Part shown: in pieces, positions 14,501-23,765 of the stretch
Layout of the letters: each line of letters opens with the position of its first letter
Position numbering within the stretch: the stretch's first letter is position 1
NCBI RefSeq assembly: GCF_020080835.1
Contig: NC_058161.1
Coordinates: 16,419,603-16,483,602 of the forward strand
DNA length: 64,000 nt
Source of the DNA: Cotesia glomerata
Lineage: Eukaryota; Arthropoda; Insecta; Hymenoptera; Braconidae
Reading direction: 5' to 3'
The notes under the pieces: model-generated
Databases searched by the model: none
What the model saw: the letters and a program-made list of their open reading frames with translations, nothing else
What the model was told of the DNA's origin: nothing
Position numbers and translations under genes: made by a program

Positions 14501-15546
14501 CAGCAGGACATCGTGAGTACAATGAGCCCAGCTCACGAAGGACCCGAGCCCGCGGAAACTGACTACGACGAACCCGAAGACGAGTACGAGGAAGAGTACA
14601 CCGATCCCAGTGGGAATTTAGCCGAAAAATAATAATATTATTATTATTTATTTATAATTTATTAAGATAATATAATTTAACATAAACATATATTTATATA
14701 TACATCTGTATACCGCAACTATATGCTAAGAATACACTAGGATAATCAATGGATTGCGAATACTGTCCTACGCATTAACTCACCCGGTAATTTGCATCCC
14801 TTTGTAATGTTACATAACCTGGGGTCTTGTGGGGTGGTTATGCATGCGTATGCCACTAACTTACATCTAATCATCGTAATTAGTCTATTTACAGAGTTAC
14901 AAATTCTTTTAATTTACGTAATTAGTAAAAATTTTCATGCGAAAATTTAGAGTCGATTTTTCACATTTTTTTTCTTGGAAAATAATTGAGCTACGAAAAT
15001 ATTATAAGAGTTCAAAAAGTTGGCAAATATCTTCAAAACTTTGAAATAAAATTTTTAACTCAAAATTTTTCCATAGGAAAAAAGTTTTCTTTGTTAGGTT
15101 TGAAAAAAACCAAGTTTTTTAGCTTTTAAGGTCTTCTATCTTCTAGATAACAAATCGAGTGTAGTCAAAATATTTTTTTTCAGTACTATATAAGTAGGAC
15201 TTGAATATTTAGAGGGTAGTTGGTCAAAAAAATAGCGGTAAATATTTTTTTCGAGGTTTTGAAGAAAAAAAACCGTGTTTTTGGGCTTTGAATTCTATTT
15301 TTTATCGAAAATTTTAAGTGAATTTTTTTTTTGTCGGGGATGATTGGGGTCTAGAAATAGAATTTTGAGTAGTAATTAAAAAATTAAATTTGCAACTCTG
15401 TAAATGTAGGTTATTAATAAGCAGTATATGTTGATATTAATTTTATTTTTAATTTGCAGTCTAAAATTTTGCAAAAATGGCTTTTGGAAGAGGAACGTCA
15501 TCAACAGCATCTGAAAAAACGCGAGCACAAACTACGCAACCATTAG
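1453..15546 (+). CDS. MACIT-type transmembrane collagen (XIII/XXIII/XXV-like), 3' part
   Basis: Exons read by splice borders: 1453-1546, 2306-2394, 2475-2564, 2633-2677, 2763-2789, 2871-2906, 2985-3089, 4923-4967, 5146-5208, 8115-8141, 8223-8276, 8395-8421, 12237-12272, 14224-14358, then one of two last exons (14504-14632 or 15460-15546). They join in frame to about 333 visible residues. Gly-X-Y triplets fill nearly every exon, and most exon lengths are multiples of 9 (27, 36, 45, 54, 63, 90, 135), the classic collagen pattern. The tail [18 protein letters not shown] closely resembles the C terminus I know from COL13A1/COL25A1, which identifies the membrane-collagen (MACIT) class. A Cys-rich start (DCRCP) precedes the first triplets. 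A non-collagenous break includes a basic run, KYKKLRRRQ. The cytoplasmic and transmembrane exons should lie upstream of the window. Family members are type II membrane proteins that can be shed, with roles at synapses and in adhesion. Class call is strong; subtype is unsettled. Confidence 0.88.
3122..3632 (+). mobile_element. Non-autonomous element, family B (AGAGAATAAG end), copy 1
   Basis: Starts TATTAAGAGAATAAG and ends with the hairpin GCAGTCACATAGTGACTGC followed by AAGGTTGCT. The centre is a palindrome in which a CATTTGAGTACCCACATC arm is mirrored around a TATATA core. Related copies: 25940-26484, 28372-28895 (+), 28996-29796 and 45599-46725 (-). No coding capacity. It lies in the collagen intron between 3089 and 4923. 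Confidence 0.7.
3715..3940 (+). repeat. Hairpin-motif cluster 1 (3 copies)
   Basis: Motifs start at 3715, 3814 and 3917, each a variant of GCATTGA-TTTTGAGCG-TCAATGC. Spacing is about 100 bp. This is the leftmost cluster of a same-orientation motif family seen to 60.3 kb. Confidence 0.8.
3955..4690 (+). mobile_element. Element with tRNA-like core (SINE-like or MITE), copy 1
   Basis: A block that recurs at 53640-55190. Its core (about 4313-4376) carries a tRNA B-box, GGTTCGATTCC, at the expected distance behind an arm that could be an anticodon stem (CTCTGG...AAGAG), suggesting tRNA ancestry. The outer parts contain related, partly inverse stretches rich in ACAATAGT and GATCGTAAAAATT, so terminal inverted repeats are possible too. 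No coding capacity. Confidence 0.55.
5209..8114 (+). other. Collagen intron, 2.9 kb
   Basis: Very AT-rich, with poly-A runs near 5490-5523 and 6033-6059. Around 6060-6100 a B-box-like sequence on the minus strand (GGTTCGAGTTTC) ends in a T/A tract, like the 3' tail of a tRNA-derived SINE. The part from 7800 to 8080 has a more balanced composition and an open frame on the minus strand, but I recognise no protein in it. Confidence 0.5.
8800..9385 (+). repeat. 61-bp degenerate minisatellite
   Basis: A core close to TTTTCATGAAAATGCAGCTTA recurs near 8816, 8872, 8933, 8990, 9052, 9113, 9174, 9233, 9294 and 9363, so the period is about 61 bp over ten degenerate units. Each unit also carries a TGATGTTCTAGTC-like segment. 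It lies in the collagen intron between 8421 and 12237. Confidence 0.75.
9656..10081 (+). other. Unassigned open frame of 141 codons in collagen intron
   Basis: The 5' half is distinctly less AT-rich than the surroundings and encodes a Ser/Thr/Pro-rich stretch; the 3' half reverts to AT-rich sequence. I recognise no domain, signal peptide or splice structure. It could be a decayed element fragment or chance. I do not call it a gene. Confidence 0.15.
10621..10840. mobile_element. Foldback element with GC-rich apex
   Basis: The ends are ATGTCATATGGCC and GGCCAAATGACATA, and the arms pair through GACGATTTT, GTACGAAAACG and related stretches. The apex carries CTCGGCTTCGCCTCGG, itself palindromic. 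The same apex sequence occurs in a different hairpin near 17313. No coding capacity. Confidence 0.65.
11290..11840. mobile_element. Family K element, copy 1
   Basis: One end reads AAAGTTTGGAAAATCC followed by TGCATGCCTTAAGCGCTCG; the other reads CGCTCGCGCTTAAGGCATACA, its inverse. Related ends (TGCACGCCTCATA) bound segments at 50925-52482 and 53855-54545. Non-coding and probably a non-autonomous DNA transposon. Confidence 0.45.
12273..12900 (+). other. Collagen intron with simple repeats and a hairpin
   Basis: Contains CCGTGT repeats near 12436-12455, a GAGA stretch near 12470-12490, and a perfect-looking stem AAGGGATG/CATCCCTT around 12684-12706. I see no Gly-X-Y exon. The hairpin is short, and I do not call it an RNA gene. 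Confidence 0.4.
12900..13910. repeat. ATATGATCA degenerate satellite
   Basis: Many imperfect copies of units such as CATATATGATCAGATA, with TGATCA and CATATG palindromes. Similar in style to 1-540 but with ATATGATCA rather than TATCTGATCA as the core. It sits inside the collagen intron before the last Gly-X-Y exon. Confidence 0.7.
14504..14632 (+). CDS. Collagen last exon A, acidic C terminus
   Basis: Phase-0 exon after the GCGWRAPQ end of the preceding exon. It encodes an acidic tail with several Asp/Glu-Tyr clusters (such as [10 protein letters not shown]), ending NLAEK and TAA at 14630-14632. The acceptor is CAGCAG, so splicing can start at 14504 (adds Gln) or 14507. Being directly downstream of the conserved Cys-containing tail, it is probably the default end. 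The acidic tail extends beyond the usual MACIT C terminus. Confidence 0.75.
   Translation, partial: QDIVSTMSPAHEGPEPAETDYDEPEDEYEEEYTDPSGNLAEK
15460..15546 (+). CDS. Possible alternative collagen last exon B, basic C terminus
   Basis: Behind a good polypyrimidine tract and TTTGCAG acceptor, a phase-0 reading frame of 28 codons runs to TAG at 15544-15546. It is rich in Lys, Arg, His, Glu and Gln (for example [15 protein letters not shown]) and looks like a short charged helix. It would splice in frame from the donor at 14358 in place of the acidic exon. It could also be a 3' UTR exon or chance. No transcript evidence is available here. Confidence 0.4.
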   Translation, partial: SKILQKWLLEEERHQQHLKKREHKLRNH

Positions 15547-16171
15547 TTTAATCATATATGACTAATTATATAATATAATTAATTAAAAGATATAATTAAT
15601 GTTTTTGTAATTGTAAAAACAGTTTGAAAGACTACGTTAAATTATTAACTTATATATTAATAATTTCAAGCACAAGCTTATAAAAATTTTTCTAACAACT
15701 CAAGATACCGGGTTCGAATCACAGGCAAAAAAAAATTATTTTTTTTTTTCGTGAAAAAAATTAATAATGTAGAGTTAAATTATTAGTATTCAAAAAATAA
15801 TAATTATTTCAAATAAAAATATGTAAGTTATGTAAATAATGTACTTACCGTGCACTTATAAATGTGCACGTGAGTTCGTGTATATATTTAATAAGAAAAT
15901 ATCTACGAATAATTATAATTAATGTCATTTCTTTTTGTTCTGAATATTGTATTTTATATATTAATATTGATATTTTTATATATGTATGTATCTAATATTA
16001 AAAAGTAATAAATTATAAATTATAATCTTTAATGTACACATGTTAATATTTTATAATTGTAATAATGAATATATTTAATATTGTATCATTATTAATAAAT
16101 ATTAAGGCATTAATTAAGTTTAATACTTTCTTTTTATTAATCATAAGTATAAAACGTGTAATTTATTTAAA
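15547..16171. other. Tail-to-tail gap between collagen and PTRHD1
   Basis: AT-rich sequence holding the 3' ends of two convergent genes. Around 15700-15740 a B-box-like GGTTCGAATCA followed by an A tract resembles a tRNA-derived SINE tail. Possible polyadenylation signals of both strands are present, but AATAAA is too frequent here to be decisive. Confidence 0.45.
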
Positions 16172-19100
16172 TTATTTGAATAGTTTGAACTTTTTAAAAA
16201 ATTTAGAAATTTCACTTTTGGGATACGGCTTACAGACCAGACAAGTTGGAATGTTTTCTGGTTGTTCAATCCATAATTTATGATCGATTTCTGCCTCCGA
16301 CAATTTTGAATGCAAATCGGTTAATTTAGATTCATCTGTAGCCTGAAAATTAATTTATTATTTATGTCGTTAAAAGTATTTTTTATTTTTAGAATATTAA
16401 GATTTATTGATTTTTATCACGGAGGTCATTAATTAATAATACTTTATTCGACCGAAATCTTATTTTTTTAATCTTACAGATTTTTTGACCAATAAATTAT
16501 TTAAAAAAAATTTTATTATTAAAATTCCACTTAAGGAAATTTTAAAAAACTATCAATACAATTTTTTAGTACACTGGAAAAAAAATTAACTTGAATCAAG
16601 TAACTAATTTTGAAGAACTTTATCTTTTTAATTTAAATAGAAAAATTCTTGAACCAAAAATATAATTTTTTAATTAAGTGAAAAAATTATCGATTTAAAA
16701 AGTTGTTCTGGCTCAAGAAAATTTACTTGATTTAATAAGTTTTCTTCTTGATTCAAGATGATCAATCTCTTGAAAATTAATTTATTAGTTCAAGAATTTT
16801 TCTCCTAAATCAATTCAATTTTTTTATCAATGTACACAAAAAAAAATTTACTTGAATCAAATAAATAATTTTGACAAACTTTATCTTCTTGATTTTAGTA
16901 GAAAAAAGCTAATTAAAAAATATTTCTTGGTTTACATAAATTTTACTTGATTCAAGAATTTTTCATCTTGATTCAAGACAATGAAACTTTAAAATTATTT
17001 TCTTGGTTTAAAAATTTTTCTCTTAATTCAAATTAATTTTTTTTCCAGTGTATGAAACTTTTAAAAATGATATTTTTTCTTAAAGAATTTTTTTCTGAAA
17101 TCAATTTAATTTTTTTATCAATGTAAACAAAAAAAAAAATTCACTTTTATCAAGTAAATAATTTTTTTGCTCGACGGGCAGAAAGCGTCAACTTTCGGCC
17201 CGCTGCGCTAAATGAAGTTGCCCCTTTCTGCCTTCGTCGAGCAAAAAAATAGTATACACTCCACGGGCAGTAAATAAGAAAGCCTCAGATCACATGTTTA
17301 TTGACCTCGGCTTCGCCTCGGACAACAATTACATGTGATCTGAGACATTTCTTATTTTACTGCCCTAGATGTGTAATATACTATTGAAAAACTTCATTTT
17401 CTTGATTTAAGTAAATTTTACTTGGTTAAAAAATTTTTCATTTTGATTCAAGACAATAAAACTTTTCAAAATCATTTTCTTAGTTCAAGAATTTTTCTCT
17501 TGATTCAATTTAATTTTTTTTTTCATGTACTAATTTATTTTTTATCTTAAACAATCTGTATCTAATTAAGTACACAGAGAAAAAAATTCACTTGAACCAA
17601 GAAAATATTTTTCTTTCTAATTATTTTCTTGAGCGAAAAAAAAAATTTTTTTTTTAAACAAGAATTTCACTTATTCCAACAAAATTAATTTTCTTGCTTT
17701 AAAAAATACGTATCTTGATCCAAGAAAATTTATTTAAGTCAAGAAAATCTTGTTGTTTTGAGAAAATTCAGCCTCTTGCTCTAAAAAATTTATTTCTTGA
17801 TAGAAGTAAATTTTCCTGTCTTGAGAAAATTTCTCTCTTGCTCCAAAAAATTAAATATCTCGATAGAAGTAAATTTTCATTAATATTTTTATTGATTAAC
17901 ATGTCAAATGGGACGATCAAGTAATATTGAATCATTTGTTTTCATTCAATATGTATAATTGCACGCTAAAATAATATAAAATGTGTATCGAATATTCACG
18001 AGAAAAATTTTCTCAAAGTGAGAAAATTTTTTTCTCAGCTGAAGTAGGAGGCGCTGCTTCCCTAAAGTATCTAAAAATCTTGATCAAATATAACAGTATA
18101 TTACACTATTAGGGCAGAAAGTTTGAGATTTCCGCCCGTGTAGTGTATACTATTTTTCTTTATAGCCGGTCGAAAGTACGTAAAATATTTCATGTACTGT
18201 ATCGAAAAAAAATTGATGCCTGCCCCCGACATTTAGGGCACGAGCGAAGCGAGTGCTGATGGTCGGGGGGGGGGGGGGGCAGACATTAAATAAAATAAAA
18301 TTAATGTAAAATCAAATAAAAAATAATTAAAAAACATTTTTTTTTTTTAATTTTTAGATTAAATAAAACTGAAATTTCTTGAATTCAACAAACATAATAA
18401 AGATTATTCTCGGTTAAAAATAGAAAAAACGAGCATATTATCTGAAAATTAACAATAATTAATAAAAATCAAATTAAATTGTTGTTACTGCGTACATTTT
18501 TCTAAGTAATTCATTAATTAAATAAAGTTGATCCATTTTACACACGTCACTGTCAAACTGAATCTCAGTACAGTACAACCTGGTTATAAATTACATCGGA
18601 CGATCTACTCACTCTTACGACAGTTATATTTTTATCTATATCTCTATCTATATATGAAATATTTCATGTAAGTAGAAGAAAGAAAGAAATATAACCAAGT
18701 TGTATTGTATCATCAATCGTAAATGATCAGCGTAAACAAAACATAGTTAGTAACAAATGACTAATGTCAGTCGCGGTAGCGAAAACATTTGCTCCCGCTG
18801 TTATAGAAGGCGAATGTGTAGCTTAATCAATGCACGAATCTTTAACTTTCTGCCTCGAAATAGGTGCAAAAGATGCGTACTCTCGACCGAGGTATAAAGA
18901 AAAAATTTATTGTATCAAGTATTTATGATAATTTGAATTAAGAAAAAATTACTTCCGTCAAGAATAGAATTTCAAGAAAAATTTTTACTTCGGCCAACAA
19001 AATTTCGGTCTTCCTTCAGGCACCCGAAAATTTTCTCGAGCCAAGAATTTTGTTCTCTAGACAAGAAATTTTTTTTTTTGTGTAGACTTTTATATTTTTT

Positions 19101-22100
19101 TTTTTTTATTAATTTTTTTTTCTAAATTATGATTAATAATTATAACTACTTACTTCAAGAACTATTTTATGCATATTATCCAAATCAGCAAGGTACTTTT
19201 GTGTGTGTGGATCATTGTAAAACATGTGAGTTACTGCCGTGCTAGCATGACATGCTTGTGCAATTACAGCCCCAACAGGCCAGCCCATTGTTTTTAATAA
19301 GTCTCCTCTAATTACGACATATTGAACAATTAATGGTACTTCTGATGCTGCAACATAAATTATAAATTAATTGTTATAAATTAAAGAAAACAAAATTTTA
19401 AGAGAATTTTTCACTACTTAAGGCAGTACCCTCGCCAAAGTCGTTTTCTTAGGATTTTTTTTTAATTTTGGCAGATTAATGTTCATATAATTCTGCGTCG
19501 ATTGGCGCAATTTGAGAATTTTTGACCATCTAGTTTCCGAGATATTTAATTTCAAAGTTTGAGTTTTGAACGCTCTTATACATTACGGTATACGGGATAT
19601 CGAAAAATTTACCTACAAACATTTTTATATCTCAGAAACTTTTCTTAAGATCCTTTTAAAAAACTAGAGTAACGTTAACTAACAACTTAACAATTTAAAA
19701 AAAAAAAAATTTATTGATAATTACCACACAGTTTCAGAGATATTTATTAATAAGTAATGAAAAATTTACCAGACTTTAACCGAGGAGGAGATACGTTAAT
19801 AAAGCTGCGGGTAACAGCGCAAGTTTTGTGAGCCGCGAAAGAAGTATGAGACGCGCATACGCTGACAAATTTGAAAAGTTTAATTTACGTTAGGTGTAAT
19901 ATTATAGTTATTAATTTTATTTATTTAAAAAAAAAAAACTATGATTATTTTATGAAAATAAGTATTTTTTTATGATACTAAAGTTAGCCGACATTTTTAA
20001 TTTTTTGATTTTTTTTAATAATTAAATAAGAAAAAAAAAATTTTTTTTATATTGCATTTACTGTTTTTGAAGTTTTTTTCAAGTGAAATTTTTTTTTATA
20101 TTTAAAAATATTTTTTTAAATTTCTTACATTTAATTAAAGTTAATAATTTAAAAAACTTTAAACAAAAATACATTTTCTATCTTATCAAGTAAGGTAAAA
20201 GCCCCAATAGATGATCATGTACCAGTATATGATCACTCCATGTATTCGTATACCTATATTTGTGAATATAGATATACAAATACATGGAGTGATCATCTAT
20301 TGGGGCTTTTACCTTATCCATTACTTATTTATTTATTGTTGATCTCTACTACTTTAACTGCAGAGAAGAACTATAACTTCACGTTTTACCATAAACTAAA
20401 ATATCACAATAATATGAAAATGAAGTTAGCTGACATTTCAAAATTTTTAGAAATTTTTGAAGTGAAACTTCTTTGCGCGCGTTGAGGGTAAAATTTCAAG
20501 GTCGCGTCACAATAATAATAATCCGAATAAAAACAGTTTCACTGTAAAAAATCGCGCCAAGTCCACGTTCATAAGACTATTAAGAAAAAAAAATTTGTTT
20601 TTTTCTTTACAAAAATATATAAAATAAAAAAATTAAAAAATCCAAGTAACCGATATGATTGTTTATGATTTTCGGAAATTAAAAAAAATTTTGTTACAAA
20701 TTTAAAAATTAAAAAAAAAATTTGGAACGTATTTAGTGTGCGCGGTTGCAAAATATTTTACTTTTAATGAAATTCGTAAAATCTATTTACTAGGACTTAA
20801 AAAAAATTGAAATACACAATGACGCACACCAAGTACTTTCCAAAATTTTTTTCTTAATTTTTAAATTTATAACACAATTTGTTTTAATTTCCGAAAATCA
20901 TAAACAATCATATCGGTTACTTGGATTTTTTAATTTTTTTATTTTATATATTTTTAAAGAAAAACAAATTTTTTTTCTTAATAGTCTTATGAACGTGGAC
21001 TTGGCGCGATTTTTTACAGTGAAACTGTTTTTGTTCGGATTTTAGTATTTTTTGTAATTATAATAAAAATTTACAATTGGTACCAACTTAAATCTCGCGT
21101 TGGTTGCATTTTTTATAGCAAACTATCCCCTTGAAACTACAGTTTATGTAAAAATAATTCCAGCGCACCCGGGCGGGTGTAGATGCAAGCTGTGAAATAT
21201 CTTTTTTTAACTGTAGTTTCCCATCTAATGAAGGATTACTATGCATTCTCGAATTATTTAGTCTGTGGCAGATCACTTTGCCCATCGAAAAAAAGTCAGG
21301 ATCGAAATTTTTGCGTTGCTATAGTTTGTGCTGATTAAATTTAATAATTTCAATTAGATTAATTGTTATAAGTGAATATAATTAATTAATAACAGTCAAA
21401 TAAAGTATGAATTACTGTTATAATATACAATTTAGGAAAAAAAAGTACCATAGAATTAAATAAAATTTTGCAACCTCAAAATACCGTTCTGCTTACAGTA
21501 AACATAGTCGGTAGTCTGGCGCTCCGTTTACAGCAGATTTGAACGGAACTTGGCGCCAGATTCTACCGAATCTGTGGATATGAGCGTCACAATAATCATA
21601 ATATGAGCGTCACATTAAAGGACGCATATATGTACGTAGTCGGAGAGAAAAAGATAAAGATATAAAGGAAAACTATACTTTTACACTATAGAAATGTTAT
21701 TTTCATGTGCGCATGCGTTGTATTTTAGACTGTAGATACACTGCTCTTAAATATTATTATTATTATGTATTTTATAACCTCGTGTTTGTTTATACTGTTT
21801 TATTCATTCAGATATTTTTATAGTAACTAGTGGTAAATATTTATTGTTAATTAATAAATTTTAAATTGAGTTTGCCAAAGAAGTTTCACTTCTAACATGT
21901 GTACTCTGTACACACGCTCTTTTTTTATTGAAAAAATTTCAATTAAATTAAACAAAAAATAAATTTCACATGTAAAAAACTTGAAAAACTAATGTACAAT
22001 TTTTTAGAAATATCTTTTTAGTTGTAATTTAATTAAAAAAAAAAAAAAATCAAAAATTTTTAGACGTCTGCTAACTTCAGTGTCATACAATAATACTATT

Positions 22101-22401
22101 CAGGACATAAATAAGTTTAGCTAATCTTACTTTTAGTACGAACTTCTTTCAATTCCTCTTCAACACAGTCATTAACCTTAACAACAGAATTGGATGCAGT
22201 AATTTGTGAATCCAGTGCTTTTCTGCACGAGGTGCAAAGATAGTCTTTATTACTTAAATTATGTGCATTTTGTTGTTTAACAGAAGCTTGTCGGAGACTT
22301 TTTTTTGCTCTATGATTTTCCAATTGTCGAGGATTACAGCAAAACTTAAAATTAAATCTACCAGAATTTTCCATAGCATGAATATTCACAAGAATAGACA
22401 A
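16172..22401 (-). CDS. PTRHD1: PTRHD1 (peptidyl-tRNA-hydrolase-like), possibly with extra Cys-rich N-terminal exon
   Basis: Two exons are a clear match to PTRHD1 as I know it: 19154-19347 encodes VPLIVQYVVIRGDLLKT, GWPVGAVIAQACHAST and a DPHTQKYLADLDNMHK segment, and 16172-16342 encodes KLWIEQPENIPTC, KPYPKSE and the end FKKFKLFK before TAA. The family has a peptidyl-tRNA hydrolase II fold and is linked to translation quality control. Exon 2 begins in the middle of a codon, so a first exon is needed. The only one I find on this strand is 22131-22401 (ATG at 22401 or 22374), ending at A|GTAAGA in the matching phase. It encodes a Cys-rich module (FCCNP ... LCTSCRK) that ordinary PTRHD1 lacks. 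Joined, the frame stays open for 211 codons. The intron holds a 1.06-kb foldback element. Exons 2 and 3 are near certain; the first-exon link is inference, and a short separate first exon could be hidden. Confidence 0.8.
16565..17560. repeat. Degenerate CTTGATTCAAG repeats with two hairpin inserts
   Basis: Several diverged stretches resemble the ends of family C (tracts of TTTTTTT, CTTGATTCAAG and CAAGAATTTTTC). They are interrupted by two GC-richer hairpins: 17169-17243 (TGCTCGACGGGCAG ... GTCGAGCA) and 17250-17382 (AGTATACACTCCACGGGCAG ... ACTGCCCTAGATGTGTAATATACT). The second has a CTCGGCTTCGCCTCGG apex. The PTRHD1 intron contains all of this. Confidence 0.55.
17573..19086 (+). mobile_element. 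Family C element (ACACAGA ends), copy 1, interrupted
   Basis: Begins ACACAGAGAAAAAAATTCACTT and ends TTTTTGTGTAG. The left and right parts match copies at 31608-32166 and 38628-39325, which lie in the opposite orientation and are about 560-700 bp long. Here the homology stops near 18092 and resumes near 18900, so about 0.8 kb is inserted. The insert has its own hairpin near 18225-18285, with a poly-G run and GAGCGAAGCGAG at the loop. ORFs inside are repeat translation. Confidence 0.6.
20191..20320. mobile_element. Short palindromic element, copy 1
   Basis: Arms run AAGGTAAAAGCCCCAATAGA ... and its inverse ... TCTATTGGGGCTTTTACCTT, with a TATA-rich centre. A second copy with the same arms is at 52537-52685, where a GTACCAGTATATGATCACTCC arm is mirrored more completely. 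MITE-like and non-coding. Confidence 0.75.
20521..21580 (-). mobile_element. 1.06-kb foldback element, copy 1
   Basis: Homologous, in opposite orientation, to 33831-34900. One end is TCCGAACAAAAACAGTTTCAC-like and the other is TCCACAGATTCGGTAGAATC-like. The TCCG half contains long inverse arms of about 250 bp that include CGCGCCAAGTCCA and ACCGATATGATTGTTTATG. Near the other end is a smaller inverse pair containing CTGGCGCCAAGTTCCG. The ORFs at 20569-20751 and 21088-21285 show no recognisable protein. Confidence 0.8.
22131..22401 (-). CDS. Exon for a Cys-rich, probably zinc-binding module
   Basis: Open frame with ATGs at 22401 and 22374. It contains CCNP, a basic helix-like stretch (LENHRAKKSLRQAS), then CTSCRK, a spacing suited to a small zinc-binding unit. 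I recall similar unnamed modules in insect proteins but cannot name a family. It ends at a consensus donor in phase 1, compatible with the PTRHD1 exon at 19154-19347. It may instead belong to a separate gene whose other exons I cannot see. Confidence 0.5.
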
Positions 22402-22536
22402 GATGTTAATAACATGTGATAAACAACGATATTTATATTAATTAAAAAAACTTTCAATAAAAATAATATATTTTCTATCTTATCAAGTATCCATATTTAT
22501 ATATATTATTGTTGTTCTCCACTATGCTACTACGTT

Positions 22537-23460
22537 ATACGTTAAGGAAGTCCTTTCGCTCCAGTTGAGTCATAACAACTGTACTAGTAAATTTTCAATA
22601 AATTAAAATACAAAACCCATAAAAATTCGTAAAATTAAAAAATAAATAGTATATGAGGCATTAATCGTTGAAATTTTGAAAATTAAAAAAAAAAATAGTT
22701 AAATACAAAAATTAATTTGACTGTTGTAAATCAACTGTTAGTAACCTGTCCGTGATTTGGCAACGCTTTATTTCGGTTGTTTACATTTTTATTTGCACAA
22801 TATAACCTTAACCGTGTTTAACTTTTTGCAGTCAGTGTGAATAAATAAATTAATTAAAAATGTTTAGTCACAAAACCATAACATTCTAATGTCTCATGGC
22901 AGGAATGCTAGTATTTTTTAATTATTGTTTTATTTTTCAATTATGAATTATGAAAATTTGTTAACAATAAATTAACTAATAAGTATGCATGAAAAACATA
23001 AGCGCGTTAAAGTTTAGTTTGAATTTATTGAATGGTCTGAAGCTCGCGCGCTACGCAACGTTGCCAAATCTTTTGACTCCATTTTATTGTAGGTAACTTG
23101 AGAATTTTTTGTGATTTTTAAATATTAATTTCTCAATAAATATCTCGGTAACTGATATATTTTATTGCAAAAAAAGAAACCTGAATATTTCGAAAATCTG
23201 ATTTTTAGTTTTTTTTTACTTCATCTAATCCATGACTGATAGTATAATTCGAGAAATACTGCAAACGTCTGATTTTCTCGTAAGACTCTGAACAAATACT
23301 AACATTTAAAAATTTTATTTTTTCAAAAATTTGTCCGGTAAAGTATAATTTAAACCTCACTATAAGATAAATAAGGACCTTAACTATTAGAAAAAAATTA
23401 AATTTACTCATAATCTAATATTTTTTATTTTACATTGGCGGCGAAAGGACCTCCTTAACT
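22537..23460. mobile_element. Foldback-like element between PTRHD1 and NIFK
   Basis: Ends GTTAAGGAAGTCCTTTCGC and GCGAAAGGACCTCCTTAAC are inverse to each other, and an inner pair GATTTGGCAACG / CGTTGCCAAATC is inverse as well. No coding capacity was recognised. It separates two head-to-head genes. Confidence 0.6.
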
Positions 23461-23765
23461 GAAGAGAAACTTGATGTGTTTCACCGCGTAAACTAAAATA
23501 TTGTAGAGCCGCTATCTAGCGGAATAAAAACAAACTTCTTAACGAACTGTACCCTCCGTATGATTTGAGATATTTATTTGTGGCGCGTCGGTGTCCTTTT
23601 GCGTCTAATTCCTCCCTCAAAACTTAACCTATCTTTAGTGTTCACAATTCACGTTACTGCGATTTATAAACACGTGGTGTAAATTAATTATATTGAATAG
23701 TAAATTTAACAAGATAGTTTTAGTTTATTTTTTTAATAAAAATTGTAATAAAAAAAGTAATTACA
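23461..23765 (+). promoter_or_regulatory. Probable 5' region of the NIFK gene
   Basis: About 300 bp between the foldback element and the ATG. It is less AT-rich than the surroundings and holds GCCGCTATCTAGCGG, GTGGCGCGTCGGTG and CACGTG. No TATA box is obvious. The call rests only on position and composition. Confidence 0.3.

Noticed and set aside
17715..17924. ORF with a matching ORF at 38979-39176
   Set aside because: The similarity is due to two copies of non-coding family C, with in-frame CAAGAAAATTT repeats.
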